Shown here: one piece after another, positions 11,911 to 27,781 of the stretch | How positions within the stretch are numbered: position 1 is the stretch's first letter | How the letters are laid out: every line of letters starts with the position of its first letter | DNA from: Channallabes apus | Lineage: Eukaryota; Chordata; Actinopteri; Siluriformes; Clariidae | Direction of reading: 5' to 3' | DNA: 64,000 nt | Assembly (NCBI GenBank): GCA_030522415.1 | Contig: CM060108.1 | Coordinates: 38,152,256 to 38,216,255 of the forward strand | Made by a program: the position numbers and the translations under genes | Notes under the pieces: generated by a model | The model's database searches: none | Seen by the model: the letters and a program-made list of their open reading frames with translations, nothing else | Told to the model about the DNA's origin: nothing

Positions 11911-13327
11911 TCAGCAGTGGCGAGGGGAATTGGGGTATTTGTTTCTCAAACCTTCCTTGAAGCTGCGGAACAGCAGTCGATTTCTGCGGTTCTCCTCGTC
12001 CTTGCGGCTGTGGAAGTCGCCCTGAACCTTAAAGCCCCGATGTACCACAAAGGCGTTACTCACCACGGAGAACTTGAACCCTGCCACATGAAGCTCACAG
12101 GCCTTCAAGGAAACAGGTTACAGTTTAAAATCAGTGTTTTTCAACGTTTGAAATGTATTACAAGAACAGTGTACTGTATATTGTATCTAATACCATATTT
12201 ATACAGATAATATTAGGACTTACTTGACTGATACGGTTGAAGCCATACTGTCTAAAGTTCTCATCATACAGTGGCACTGATTTAGCCCCGATGTAAAAGG
12301 GTTCCCATGGGTCGACCCAGTTCTGAGTGTATGCCACCTCTAAAGGTCCGGGGCTCTTACTAACCAGATTTATCCAGCGGGAGTAGTTGGTGGGTGCCTG
12401 GCATCGCAGGCACAGTTCTTCATAGAAGGGCCTTACCTCACCCACCAGGTACAGCTGTGCAAGCTCAGATTTTGAAGCAGGCATCTTGCGTGTGTGCCTA
12501 ATTTCAAAAGCAGGCAGGACCAGTACCTCGTCCGCGGCCGGCTCGTGCTTCATCAGCATCATCACGAACTGATGATGAAGGTCTGCGCTGGGTACCATGT
12601 CAATGTCGAGGACAAGGATGTAGGCAGCATCAGTGCCTGTCCTGGCCACGTTGCGAAGAAGGTTGTTGGGGTAGGAGACGTTTCGTCCCATAGCGTAGTT
12701 CTTGTACTGGTCCCGGTAGGATTCGAGTTTAGCAAAGACTCCAGTACAGCCTTGTTCCTCGAGACCAGCAAAGTGCTCCCGGTCTTGTTCAGGAAAGCTC
12801 GCCATCTCCTCCGAGTGGCACACCAGATGGAAATCCACCAAGGCTTGGACGCGTGGACAGAAGAGACTGAGGGCGTACACAAGGGCCGTGGCAAACTTGA
12901 CATCCTGGCCATGAGCAAAAATAGCCACGGAGAGAGGATTCTGCCAGCGTTCAAGCAAAGAATCTAAATGGTAAAGATTGTTGATGGTTGTGTGCGTCGC
13001 CAAGGCGAGGTGATGAGATCTCGGATCTGCGCCCAGCTTCTGGTTGGTGGAGAAGTCACTCTTGATCAGGTTTTTGTACACACGGTACTGACCACTGCTG
13101 TCGAAGATGCCTCCGCTGGATAAGGAGTATCTCAGGCGTTCCCGTTTCGAGTTCTTCTCACTGGTTTGCGTGTTCCTCTTGGAGCCGAACAGCTCGGAAT
13201 ACTTGTAGCGCTGCTGCTTGCCGTGGAGCTTCGACAGGAACGACAGGTAGATGAGCTGCAGCAGGGCGACGATCAGCAGGGCACTCAGCACCACTTTAAA
13301 CACGGAGCATTTTTTGAAGAAATGCAT
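11911..13327 (-). CDS. b4gat1: Beta-1,4-glucuronyltransferase 1
   Basis: Two exons on the minus strand, 13327-12224 and 12102-11911 (TGA), join in phase at ...RISQ|ACELHVAGF to give 431 residues (human B4GAT1 415). The enzyme is a Golgi type II membrane glycosyltransferase that adds glucuronic acid to the xylose primer on alpha-dystroglycan, on which LARGE1 then builds matriglycan; loss in humans causes a dystroglycanopathy. Visible: a short cytosolic tail, a hydrophobic anchor at residues ~10-31 (VVLSALLIVALLQLIYLSFL), a stem, the DID metal-binding motif at ~241-243, a sequon in RNVSYPNN, and conserved blocks LVGEVRPFY, QAPTNYSRW, DPWEPFY and KYPNSPRHC at the C-terminus. The open frame extends 11 codons upstream, but its first codon there is GTG, so ATG at 13327 is chosen. 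The 121-bp intron has GTAAGT and AG ends. Firm. Confidence 0.96.
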
Positions 13328-14349
13328 TCCAAAAACTTTGTCGTTTTCTAGAGAACACACATGAAGTAAACTCTTATTCGTGCAGTTTAAGGGGCCGATT
13401 CGCGCTACTACACCATCACCCTGCAGTGTCTCCCAGAGTCGCTAAACCCGACAACACTCCGTATGTAGCTGCACCTTATAGAGGTTTGGCCTCACCCAGG
13501 TTTCTGCTGCTTTTACACAACAAACGTCCATCCTTTTCCGAATTTATATCAGTGTGTTAACATCACAAAGGCACTACCAGTCGAGAAACAAACACATTTA
13601 GCTTTTCTCGCCAGCATTACGAGCTGCTCCTTCCCTCACTACGGTTCGGTCCTTCATGCCCCGTCGCAGGGTTTTGACGTCATTACTTGTTATTCATGGA
13701 AAAAAAAATCGATTTTAAGCCGAGCTGTTCGTGAATTATATTCTTTTTTAATCAGACCTCTAATTAAGTAGAGAATACATTGACAGGGTCGTTAATTTTA
13801 TATTTGAATGAAAACCCGAATTGATGTCGGTTATGAAAATATGCGGTCCCTCAAATCACACTCCGGCATAGATTATGATGATAAATGTTTTGATATACAG
13901 TTTAGTACAGAAGTAAACGATTCAACGAAATAACGAGGATTATTTCCAAAATCTGCTAGGATCTAGGCAGTGCACTACGTTTTGCTTTCCCTAAAATACC
14001 TGACCGCTGCATATGAATGTATAGTATCCTATTAAATTATCAATTATTCTAGATAAATCTCAGAAGGGCTTTTGTCCAATCGATATATTGTATTAGATTT
14101 TTGTTGTTAGCTTTGAACACATTTTCTGGGTTAAACGCGGGATGTCTTATTATCGTAAACTGTGAAGACTTGCATAACATACAGCAGGGGCGATTATAGA
14201 GCGTATATATTGTATACTGTAAACACGTCACAGAGGCACAAAGTAGAAATACTACATGTCAAACATATAGTTAATGAAATAATCTAATATTTAGTCTATG
14301 ATCAACTGAGGGATCCATAAAATGTGGATTTCAATGCTATTGCTTATAT
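13328..14349. other. b4gat1 5' flank and spacer to tRNA
   Basis: No gene seen. The first ~350 bases (to about 13680) are relatively GC-balanced and probably hold the b4gat1 promoter and 5' UTR; the rest is AT-rich. No repeat was recognised. Confidence 0.4.
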
Positions 14350-14431
14350 GACGAGGTGGCCGAGTGGTTAAGGCGATGGACTGCTAATCCATTGTGCTCT
14401 GCACGCGTGGGTTCGAATCCCATCCTCGTCG
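14350..14431 (+). tRNA. tRNA-Ser (anticodon GCU)
   Basis: A complete 82-nt cloverleaf. Acceptor stem gacgagg (14350-14356) pairs with cctcgtc (14424-14430), discriminator G at 14431. D arm gccgagtggttaaggc, anticodon stem atgga/tccat with loop ctgctaa (anticodon GCU, reading AGC/AGU), the long variable arm typical of serine tRNAs (tgtgctctgcacg), and T arm with ggttcgaatcc (B box). An oligo-T run follows about 5 bases after the 3' end (catgttttt) and can end Pol III transcription. Intact acceptor pairing and no SINE body mark it as a real gene. Confidence 0.96.
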
Positions 14432-15740
14432 ACATGTTTTTCCAACGTTACTTATGTTTTATAGTTTTACTCAATTAATTTTATTAACTTATTTTATGAA
14501 CTTCTAAATGAGCATGAAACACGTGATGTCTTTTTGTATATTCTGTGTCTAATTAAACATGAACCTAAAGAACTTTCTAGCAAGATTCGAACAACTGCTA
14601 ACAAAGTCTGAACACTGGACTTGTTCCACTGTTCTATTCAAAACTCAAGATTCAAAGAACTTTATTAATCCCAGAGGACAATTTTGCTTATTCTTGGTTA
14701 CAGGTGCTTACAGGCATTATAACGCTCATCTTATGAACAACACCATTAAAATCCACATTTTAATCTTATTTAATTTAATTCTATCAATAAACTAAACTAA
14801 AATAAATAAATAAAAATACAAGTGTATATACAGTTGTCCCAGATGTATTTTATGCCATAAAACTGTATTTTATGTTCAGAACTCAGCAAGCATTGCGACC
14901 TACAAACATGGCCACCAAGGACTACAACACCCAACATGCTTGCACCATCCACCAGTGAGAAGTAATGTTAAGCTAGCACATACCTGAAGTCACCAAGCTT
15001 TTGAGTTGTAGTTTTGCTATATGTCTGGGGGGGAAAAAGCTATTCTGAAAATTTTCTGTGGGCTGCATGATTGGCAGAAGAGAACTGAGCATAATGGTAT
15101 GGCTGATCTGTGTATATAATCTTGAACTTCACTTGTTCTCTCTGGTTATGTCATTACAGGTGCAAGTAATACAGCATTATACATACCCCGAGACTCACTG
15201 GTCTAATAATGAAAAGTCTTTTTTACATTCTTAGTCTGACTCTTTGATATGTTCTATTGCTCTTTAGACTTGCTCTTAAACAAATGGCAGCAGACACCAG
15301 ATCCCATTATCAGCTCTTACTACTGTAGCTGAGGGACCTGATTGACAGATGGATTGCTGTAGTGTACATCACCTCAGCTGTATTACCAGTGCACTCTAAA
15401 TGGGAAAAATGTTCAACCAAATAAAATATTATTATGGGATATTGATGAATATTTCAAGGCATATTCTCAGAAGTGTTATTCAGGTGAAATTGATACAGAA
15501 GAAAGCCATTAATAATACACAGCTTCTTAAGTAACTGCCATAGTAATGCAATGCAATAATGATGCAAAAAAGGCCAGAATGCACATGTATCAGGACATCT
15601 CAATGTAACTTTGTCTATTCTGGCCACCATTTAATAGTTTTTGTACCATAGTTTTGTTGAATTCTTAATTCTGAATGGTAAGATAGTTACATGACAATTA
15701 CCCATTATGTGTTTTGTTATAATATATTTTGACACATTAG
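14432..15740. other. Intergenic, nothing coding
   Basis: AT-rich. The phrase gattcaaagaactttattaa (14650-14669) resembles a widespread fish repeat but is too short to classify. No conserved open frame. Confidence 0.4.
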
Positions 15741-15750
15741 ATTGTCCAGA

Positions 15751-15870
15751 TTCATTCATCTTCTATACCGCTTTATCCTGTATTTAGGGTCACGGGGACC
15801 TGGATCCTATCCCAGGAGATTCTGGGCACGAGGCAGAGTACACCCTGGACAGCGTGCCAATCCATTGCAG

Positions 15871-15913
<43 letters not shown>

Positions 15914-16106
15914 ATTCGCACACTATGGTCAATTTGGGAACGCCAATTAGCCTAATCTGCATGTCTTTGGACTGTGGGAGGAAACCGGAGTACCCGGAGG
16001 AAACCCACCAAGCACGGGGAGAACATGCATGCACACAGAGACAGGAATCAAGGAATCAAGAGACAGGAGGTGCAAGGCGACAGTGCTCACCACTACACCA
16101 CCGTGC
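15751..16106 (-). mobile_element. tRNA-derived SINE (DANA-like), 10-bp target duplication
   Basis: Reads on the minus strand: tRNA-like head at the right (ggtgtagtggtgagcactg), body with agtccaaagacatgcag and ggataggatccaggtccc, tail of (GAAT)n at the left. Target duplication attgtccaga at 15741-15750 and 16107-16116. Part of the tRNA head (B box) is deleted. An internal (CA)n run lies at about 15874-15911. Shared body phrases link it to the copies at 33991, 57972 and 63173. Confidence 0.9.
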
Positions 16107-17774
16107 ATTGTCCAGATAATAAGATTTAAAGAACGTCCAACTCTTGATATGTCCAATTTGTCAGTGAGGAAGTAATTACCATTTATGTTAGAACAGTCAA
16201 TAGTTACAACAAAGGTAAAGCAATGTCATCCACTCGTATATGATATTTTCATGAACTTTTGGAGAGGTCTGCACATACACCGGATACAGTATATTTTACT
16301 AGATATCCTGCCAAGTTGATCACAGACACAGCAGATAAGAAGTCTAAGGAACAGTGTATGCAGCATCATTGGTTTGCTGAGAATTATTCAATACCCCTAT
16401 GAGGAGATAAATTGATGACAAATATGTCATTGTCATAAGTGGGTATAGGCATTAGACACTATTAGATAACTGTATCTAATAAATTAGCCAATCAAACAGA
16501 TAAATGACAGATGATTTGTCTACTACCACATGTTCAAATATCCTGCTAAATCACATATAAACTATGAATCCTATCAATGCTACTATAAAATACAATGAAG
16601 ATGCATGTTAAAAGATGGTAAAAATAAGATTAGAAGAGGACTGAGAAACATTGAAAGACCAAATGATAATATTACACAAAGAAGTTTCCACATAAATGAC
16701 TGACATTTTCCACATTTGGACTGGGCTGTGGCATGACACCTGGATGTATATGTGTGTGTGCACACATGTGTTTCCCTAGTGATTAGCATACAATAATGAG
16801 ATTTGATCCAAGACATCTCACATTTAATTTTACCAGAAATTTCTGCCAGGCACACATGGTTGGGACACAAAGCATCTTCTTGTTCTTTTTAGAAACTTCC
16901 TAAAATTTCCAGTCATCCTTGTCACTGTCTAACTTTACTTCCCTTTCTTTCTCTCCTCAGCCCTGATTCTTCTCTAAGAACAGGACCAGGAGGCATGTTG
17001 TGGAGGAATGGATGAAGGGAATTAGGGATGTTGTTGTGGATAACAATCCTTATTAAGTAGGTTTGGTGAGGCAAAGTGGGGTTTATCCTGGCAGCTTTGG
17101 GGACCAAGACTCATTTGGGTCATAAAGCTTAACGACACAAACAATTAGCAATGGCCTCCCCTTGGATGATAGCAGGAGGCAGCTGGACTTCAGATTAGCT
17201 GACCTGAGCTGCAGGGGTGGGGAGTCTTGCCCATGGATGGCAGTACTTGCCAGCTGTGACCTTTTAAGCCGGTCTTGGGTTGGTTTTATGGCTCAGTAAA
17301 CCGATCAGTGTTGTTAGAAGGTAGCACATAATAAAGCACTTTCAAGCATTTAAAGTACGTGTGAACAACAAAGTGTGTTTGGTTTACTCAACATGACTTA
17401 TATGTCTAATTGACCTGGAAGTCTTAGCTGTGTATTTAAATGCTGTTATTCTCTAGTTCTATTAAAATGTATGCTTACTATAAAAGAAGGAAAAAGTTAA
17501 TCCAGATTCACAAGCGTTTCTGAGTAGCTGTAAGCTGGTCTAATAGTGTTATAATTTCAGGTGGTGCAAATATTTAAAGGATAAATACCAAAAACCACTA
17601 GTGATATTCTACTCCAGTGCTTTAATAGTGAATCGCCTCCACGCAGGTCAAAAATCAAAGCATTGATTCAACCCGAGGACCATGCGTCTTGAAAACATAG
17701 CTTTGTGGGGGTGACACAACCAAAGCAGGAAGTAGGGTGTGTTGCCCCAAATACAGCTCCCACAGCTGAGCCAA

Positions 17775-17915
17775 GTTCCTATTTCTTGTGCGTTCTCCAG
17801 TTTCCTTCCACCTCCAAATAACATGCCAGTATGCAGATTAGCCACACTAAACTGTGCCTAAGTGTAACTGAGTATATAATTGATGTGCTGCAATGGACTG
17901 GTGTCCCATTCAGAG
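17775..17915 (+). repeat. Old SINE fragment
   Basis: cgttctccagtttccttcc, then gatgtgctgcaatggactgg and tgtcccattcagagtatt follow the order of the DANA-like SINE body, heavily diverged and without head or tail. Confidence 0.55.
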
Positions 17916-18318
17916 TATTAGGTTAAAAAAAAAATTTTATTGCTGAAATTTCTCGTAAAAGAAAGCATAAATCAGATGACATAAAACAGAAGACATCAAG
18001 CACAGTACAATGATGAGACTCTTAGCTACAGTAAAACATTTAAATGTTGCAAATGTTGTAAAGAAGGCCGTATGTCTGTGTACGTCCGAGATCATTGCAG
18101 TTCTTCCAATGAGCATTCAGTGATTGGAATGCGTGGCCCTTGAAAATCGACAAATAACTTGAAGAAAAGATGCTGTACATACAAGCATTCACAAACACCA
18201 CTTGCTCATTACAGGAACTCAGCTGGGAATTATCGACGCATTAACTTTACAGTACTGAACTCACTCCAAATCATTTCCACATGTATGGGCCATTAATGGA
18301 GTTCCTGGAAGTCCAGGT

Positions 18319-18378
18319 TGTAACAGGGATTACACTACTATTATATAGGGAAATAAATGTAGTGTAATCCCTGTTACA
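18319..18378. repeat. Perfect 20-bp inverted repeat
   Basis: tgtaacagggattacactac (18319-18338) is followed after 20 nt by its exact reverse complement (18359-18378). The RNA would fold into a 20-bp hairpin. No matching transposon ends were recognised around it. Confidence 0.85.
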
Positions 18379-20059
18379 CTAATGCACTTATCCCAGTGTT
18401 TCACAAGAGCTTGTCTGCCATTAAGTAAAAAAATTCTCAGTACTTCAGCGCCATAATCTGACTGCCTTCAGCTTCATATTTGAAATTTTGGCCTTCCAGG
18501 AACTCTCATAACTGTATTCTGTTATTCCGCAGGATCAAAAGTCAGTTTGAATCAATATGACAGGAGGCACATCTTAAGTTAATACTCAAAAGATGTATTA
18601 GGTCTGTTTCAAAACATCTTTTGAAACACTGCATAAGGGATCATGATTTTTTCTGAACTTCCTCACCGGTTATTCACCTTTTTCACCCCATCTCACTTCA
18701 GTGAGCTAGGGCTTACTGACCATGGATGTCGGCATTTAGAGCATGAGACCTGCCGCCTGCCCTCTAAATCTGTAGCAGAGACACCTGTATCAATGGACCA
18801 GTAAGACTTGAATGACCAGCTTAGACAATGCCTCCACAGGCAGCTCTAATGGGCAGGGATGCTTTAAGCAGCATAAGGCTCAATTATTAGTCACTTTAAC
18901 CTTGGGTCCATGTGCAATGATTTCCCATGTTATCCACGGTAACTAGATACAATGTAACCCATTCAGATGAACCTACATAACCTACAGTTGTGTTTTCAAG
19001 CTTGTAAAAACATTTCAGGGTTCAAATCAGGGTTCAGGACTGGAAATTACAAGCACTGCTTTTGCCTTTCAGCCTAAAAGTCTGAGCTCAGTTAGGATCA
19101 TACGAGAAGGATTAAATTAGAAGGACATGTAAGCAGATAGTGATTACGTACTAAAGATATAATTAGTAACCTAATCTTTTTCATTACACAAAAACTGCAA
19201 TCTAATCTGATTAGCCCTATTAATCGACCAGGAACATTGTATTTGTTTCATAAATCACCAGATGACATTTTTCCATTAGTATATTGAGCAAATGTCAGAT
19301 TTATGCCATCTCTTAATAGACATGCTGTATATTCTGGTGCCTTGTTCTAAGATTCTACACTAAATATATAATACTTTTCTCAATCCTTTATTGTCAAAAT
19401 TAAACGATTTAACCAGATTTGAATTATTCCATGAATATATTTACAGCTGCACACAAACTAATAATCCATGATCTTGAGTTGTGTTGATGAATTTTCTATA
19501 ACAGCAGTGCTATTACATTACATTAGTGAAGTACTAACTATTATTATTTTTACTGTTTAAATATAATTTCTACTTTTAAGGCAAAACCTCCGGTGTTGGA
19601 GTCCATTTGCCATACATTCATTATCATAGTAGGAAATGGTTAGAAATCATTTTAATACACAAATTATGTATTACACAGTCAATTGTCAATGTTACTACAC
19701 AAAATATACATTACACATATACTGTACATTTTCTCCAACCTTTTTTTTGTCTAGCCCAAACTGCTTTATTGTTTTATATAATACATTAAGATCCTTTGTA
19801 TATCAACCACCATAAAAATCATGAAAAAAAAAACATCATCCTGACTGCGCTCCTGATCCTCCACATTCTCCTTCTATAGCATTCTTCTCCCAATATTTGT
19901 TTCTGCTCGGTTTACTTGTTTACTGTCCCGTCTGTGCAGCCCCCTGCACCGGTGCTTAAGCAGTTTATCTTTTCTTTTCCACACTCCAACAATAGGAGGG
20001 GAAGTGAAACAGTGGTTTAGCTGGTAAATGCCATTCAGTGGAGCTCTGCTGGAGAGGAC

Positions 20060-20370
20060 AGGGGGTATTACAGGCCAAGAGAAAGCCCTTATTCAGTTGC
20101 AAACGAGTTTGTGATTACCTATTTGCAGAGTATTACAGCGTGATTGGGTGTTAGCATCCTGACGGTGCGTGTGTCAGTGTAAAAGTTTGTAATTGTATGA
20201 CTCTCTTCACTCAGGAATAGGAGAAGCCTGGGTGATAAGGAGATAACACTAATTAGTTCTCCTCCCAGCGGCTTGTTAATTGTGAATCTCCCAGGCTGTG
20301 GTAAAACCGCCTCACCCCCACTAGACGTGATTTGCCTGGTGGCAATATTAGCAGCTCATTTTAAAGCAGA
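20060..20370. promoter_or_regulatory. Candidate distal regulatory element
   Basis: Non-repetitive and richer in GC than its surroundings, with homeodomain-type cores (cactaattag near 20250, gttaattgtg near 20275). Its place 3.4 kb upstream of six7 would suit an enhancer. This is inference only; conservation has not been tested. Confidence 0.2.
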
Positions 20371-21550
20371 AAGACCTGTATTTAAGCCTGTTTTATTTAA
20401 TTATATGGGCGAGGGAGGTGGGAGAGTTTGAAATCTCACTAAATCTTTCACTTCACACAATGGAGCATTACAGAGTTACAAAATGACTATGTGAGTCAAT
20501 GTTGAGTAATATAGTACAATAACAGTCTATATGCTTTGTACATTAATAACAAAATGACATAGACCAAAATAAACCAATTAACTAGATAAATAAATAATTT
20601 AATTGTTTGTAAAATATGTACTAATTTTATTTATTTAAAATCTAAAATTTTATTTAATTTGTTCATTTCTAAAGATGTATTTAAATAATAATGAATAATT
20701 AATTATAATATAATCACTGCCCTTTTTATTATTATTATTATTATTATTAACAACAAGAATAATAATAATAATAGATAGTAAAAGTAATTAATGTTTATGC
20801 TACTGAGAGATGTTTAATATTTATTCTAAATTTACATTATTTGAATTACTGACACTAGGATGTAGCTGTATCCATCAAGCTAGTTAGCTCAGTGGGAGAT
20901 CAGGACAGCTGAAAAAGAAAAATAAGCCTGAAAGTGATTTCACTTCAGTCTTTTAAAACTAGACCTATCAACACAAGTATATATCCAAAAATCAATAGAA
21001 GGGCGGCACATGCTCACATCTTATAATGATCTCATTCTCGTAGCTTAGGAGGAGTTAAGCAGATTTAGACGGAAGCCCTCAGAGTTTGTGTATGTGCGTA
21101 GGAGGGGGAGATATTGCTTTTATTTATCAAAATCATTTGTTCATACTGACACATTTAGCCCAAATCTGTAGCCCTAAATTGAAAGTCAGTTATATTTTCA
21201 TACTTTCTAACCTCCCCAACTTGAACTATACAAATTCACCTATTATTTGTCATGTTGCATTTTGTATATAATATATTTGTTCATTGTTAGACAATTTTTA
21301 CTTTGATTCTGCCCCATTGATTATTTGCCAACAGAGCTTACTGAACAGATACCAGATGCTGTATCCCAAACCAAATACTAATGGACTACATAGTATGCTA
21401 AAAGTAAACTAAACAGCTGATTATATGCTATAGATGATTATATACTGTAGGTAATGTTAAATCTGGAACTTTGACATACTGTTTGGTATATCAATGTGCT
21501 TTGAGATGTAGCCAAGTTGTCCCCACAGTGAGGGCACAGAAAAGGTTTTA

Positions 21551-21581
21551 CCTCAGTCACCCTGTTTCAGGGTGACTGAGG
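21551..21581. repeat. Perfect 14-bp hairpin, 3-nt loop
   Basis: cctcagtcaccctg (21551-21564), ttt, then the exact reverse complement cagggtgactgagg (21568-21581). No T run follows and no gene is near, so it is not read as a terminator. Confidence 0.85.
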
Positions 21582-21827
21582 ATATGGTGTAACTTTAAGT
21601 GTGGAGATGAATTTAAACAGTATTAAGCAGGCAGGTAAAGAAAGAATCTGGACCACTTTGAACAATATGCATCTCAATGCAGCAGGTCTATGGTTTAAGC
21701 AATATGGCTGAAAAGTAAATTCCCATTAAAGATGACTGAAAGATGCTAAGAGAATTAATAAATCTTTCAACTTGCATGCAAATTATATAATCTATTCAGG
21801 ATTGCTTCTTAAAATATTTTTTGATCA

Positions 21828-22440
21828 TTAAGTACGTAATTATACAGTTCCTGGTAAAAAAAAGGCACACCATTCATTCATCACCTTTGATTACACCTCA
21901 GAATGTGGTGTTCAGTTCGTGTGTGAAAATGATTCCTTATGCTCCCAAAATCACTCATTCACAATTTGAGTCCTGGAATATGCCTGTGCCATCAGAAATG
22001 AAAAACTCAATAGATGTGATAACCTGGTCAGTCAGTACATTCAGCTGACATCATTTTATTGCCACATAACGATGCTGTGTCTAGACCTGACTGACTGAAG
22101 CAACCCCAGATCCTAACACTGCTTCCATAGGCTCGTACAGTGGCCACAGGCATGATGGGTGATCAGTTCACATGCTTCCATTTTTTCCCTGATGCATCCA
22201 CGTCTTTGGAATAGGATGAACCATTCAGATCCCATAACTTCTTTCCCATTGCTCCAAAGTCCAGTCTTTATGCTCCATAACAAACTGAAGCCTTTTTTTT
22301 TGTTTAGTCTCACACAAGTGGTTTTCTTTTGGCCACATGGCTGTTTAGTCCCAATCATATTGTCTTTGTATGGAAATGTTCTTACGTTCACTATTAAACA
22401 TAACTATAGCTTTTACTGTTGATTTTTTTAAATGCAATGT
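21828..22440 (-). mobile_element. Tc1-like transposon relic
   Basis: The left side has ttacagttcctggt and aaaggcacacc, close to a known Tc1 end type. On the minus strand the region encodes broken transposase pieces, for example IWGCFSQSGL at about 22070-22100, with frameshifts and large deletions. Boundaries approximate. Confidence 0.6.
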
Positions 22441-23016
22441 TGCCAGGTGTTTAAGTAACCATTCATGATTTTTTTCCAACCACATTTTCCCCCCCAGAAA
22501 GTTGACAACTCAGCACTATCATTTTAGATCACTTTGAAAAAGTTTTCAAGGGTTCTTAACACAGGTCCAGTAAAGTAAAATCCCATTAGTGGTTCTCTTT
22601 GCTTGATGCAGCCCAATAATTGGACCATTTTGAAATTGCGACTTTAAAAAAATTGGCTGGGCAATGTTTATGTAATCTCCCTGTAGCATTTGTGTAACAC
22701 ATTTTCTGCCACAAAAAAAAAATCTCATGGCTCATTTTAAATGATTAAAAAGTAAATATAACATCTGATTAACACTTTACATCTGTATAAAGATAAGGCA
22801 CTAAAGTCTCCTGTCAGCGACTTTGCATTTGTCTAACAGGTTCCAGTCTTTCCTCAAGCTGTTTATCTAACAAACAAGTCACAGACAGAAATTCTAATAC
22901 TAATTGCCCCCTATTCTCTTTTTAACAGCCAACAACAAACCATCACACTTAACACCGCCTGAACGCCTCACCCTACTTTCTTGAAGGGCCACAGAAACTG
23001 TTCATTTACTTCTTAT

Positions 23017-23020
<4 letters not shown>

Positions 23021-23094
<74 letters not shown>
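23021..23094. repeat. (AT)n microsatellite
   Basis: Over 70 bp of alternating AT with one interruption (aaat). Likely length-variable. Confidence 0.95.
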
Positions 23095-23096
<2 letters not shown>

Positions 23097-23269
23097 CAGT
23101 CTATACAATTTGGAAGTCAAAAAAAGCATTCACACTCCAGTTAAATCAAATTTAATAAAAATATTAATGTGGTTGTGTATTGCAGCAAGTCACACAGCTT
23201 TAAAACAATTAGCTTAAATAAATATGTTGATTGCTATCCTAAAACTGAATGTATTCCAGGGCATAATGA

Positions 23270-23663
23270 GCAATTTGATCAGTCAGAGCTCACCCCCCCC
23301 CCCTGCTAAGTGCCTAATGACCGAGGCGTATAATCCCCTCTCAAAACAACTCGACCACAGATGCTAATCGCGGCCTGACTATAAATGCTCATGACTTCTG
23401 GCCTTTCTCCTTTACCACAACCTGACACACAGCCGTCCATCAGCTTACACAGATTAGTCTGCTCAATGATATACACCACTATATACACTATTATATACAC
23501 TATTATATACACCACACACCGTCCTGAGCTGGATTTCTAGTCCGGTGATTCTTCATCACCATCGGATCAGCTTGTGCGCAAACTTGTGCGCTTTGGTAAA
23601 ACATGATTTAAAACTTTTGTTTCGTCGTGTTGTGGGAAAATTAAAAACACTAAGAAGAAGAAA
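23270..23663 (+). promoter_or_regulatory. six7 promoter region / 5' UTR (candidate)
   Basis: Directly upstream of the six7 start codon. It contains a TAATCC core (23331-23336), the type bound by CRX/OTX factors in photoreceptors, a second TAATC in tgctaatcgcgg (about 23373), and a TATA-like tataaat (23380-23386). A start site near 23410 would fit. The site types match what is known of six7 expression, but use of these sites is inferred. Confidence 0.35.
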
Positions 23664-26236
<2,573 letters not shown>

Positions 26237-27764
26237 ACCCATCACCAAAACCAACAAACACACATAAGCTTGAAGAGACATGCAGAAAGAGATGTAATGT
26301 AAAAATCGGCTTCAACACCACAGAGACTCACTTACTCTGAAGGATATTGAGAGTAATCCACAGAAAATATGAAGCGGTAATCTGAAGAGTGTGTGGTTTG
26401 GATCTGAGACTGTAAGGGGTTTTGGTGAATCTACTTTATAGCATACCTGCACTTAAAAAGGACACTTAAACTTTAATTGGTTGTTGCCAAATAAAATAAA
26501 CGTTTTCCATAATTGTAACAACAGGCACAATGTTATCAGAAATTGTACAGCTGGGATAACCAATAAAATATCAGTAACCGAACTCTGGAAATCTGTTGAG
26601 GTAATGTGAAAACTGTTATTTCTAACCTGTATAATGAATAAATGTATAATATAAAAAATAGCCATCTGATCAGAATTTTATTTTAAAAAGATGAAAATTG
26701 TACTGTTATGGGGAAGATGGTGTGGTTCATCTTTTAATGTTATAAAATTCAAATCCATGTGTCGTAAAGTTTTCCCAATAATTATGCTATCCATGAAAAA
26801 GAAAAAAGGAAAATATTCCTACATTATTATATAATACTATTCTTATTGTATAAAATGTGGAAATGAATTTTACTGAAACATGAAATGGCTGTTCTGTAGG
26901 TTTGGAGTAATGATGCATACGTTTGACAAGTAATTGCTATGTATACAGAATGATTCATCGTCTTCACAGATACCACTCAAACTTTCTATAATGTCAGTTT
27001 TTCTTTTTGTAACTTTGAAAAATTATATTTGACAATGTATTTAAATCTTATTTATGTCTGAGAATAATCTGTAGTTTTGCATCAGGTTGCATCACACAAT
27101 CATGTTGCTATTTCCCTATAACATAACACCACAACATGATTTCTTTCCTATATACTGTAGTGCAGCATAACAAGAAGACTGCAGTCCTTGCTGAAAAAAA
27201 AAAAGCAGCTTGGTCTGACTATTGAAAAGCTGCCAAAACCACGGCTGAGTTGATAAAGCATGTCAACTAATCTTTAGTTTCCACCTTCGAAATTGTGTTG
27301 TTTTCCTTCAAAGCAATGTCTTCAGTACAATACTAAATAGCTATAATACACTAAATATCTCACACTATACGCCTAATAAATATAATAGGAAATATTAAAT
27401 ATGTTACATATTTTCATCTACAGAGGTGCCAGTATATATGTTTGGATCGCCTGACAGGTTAGTTCTTCCACCCACCCAGTACCTGGATAATACTTGGACT
27501 GTCTACTCAGAGCTCTTGTAAATGTTTACACCCTTGTCCTTATTATGGCTCCCTCGGACTCTATTTTGACATAATGCAGTAATATGCTGCTTGTGGCATA
27601 TAGGTGATACCTTTACAGCGAATAGTTATTGTCATTTAATTATTGTACATTCATTATGACTTGTTGAGGTAAAACATGGGCTGGATACAGCTTTAAAGCC
27701 AGGATTTACATTTTTTTTGTGGCAGCCACTGAGTATTTAAATATAGAAACTATACCCAGTCCTG
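26237..27764. other. six7 3' flank, nothing coding
   Basis: Six7 3' UTR at first (aataaa at about 26490 and 26638), then AT-rich intergenic DNA without recognised repeats. Confidence 0.4.
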
Positions 27765-27781
27765 CATATCCAGTGTGCAGC

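Larger units (their letters stand above)
16117..23269. other. Gene-free stretch upstream of six7
   Basis: Seven kilobases with no supported exon. It holds repeat fragments and hairpins listed separately, plus islands of non-repetitive, less AT-rich sequence (about 17100-17330, 18650-18900, 20060-20370, 22800-22980) that stand out and could be regulatory. No function can be assigned from sequence alone. Confidence 0.4.

Noticed and set aside
12494..12967. 157-codon plus-strand frame
   Set aside because: Antisense of b4gat1 exon 1; composition follows the codons of the real gene.
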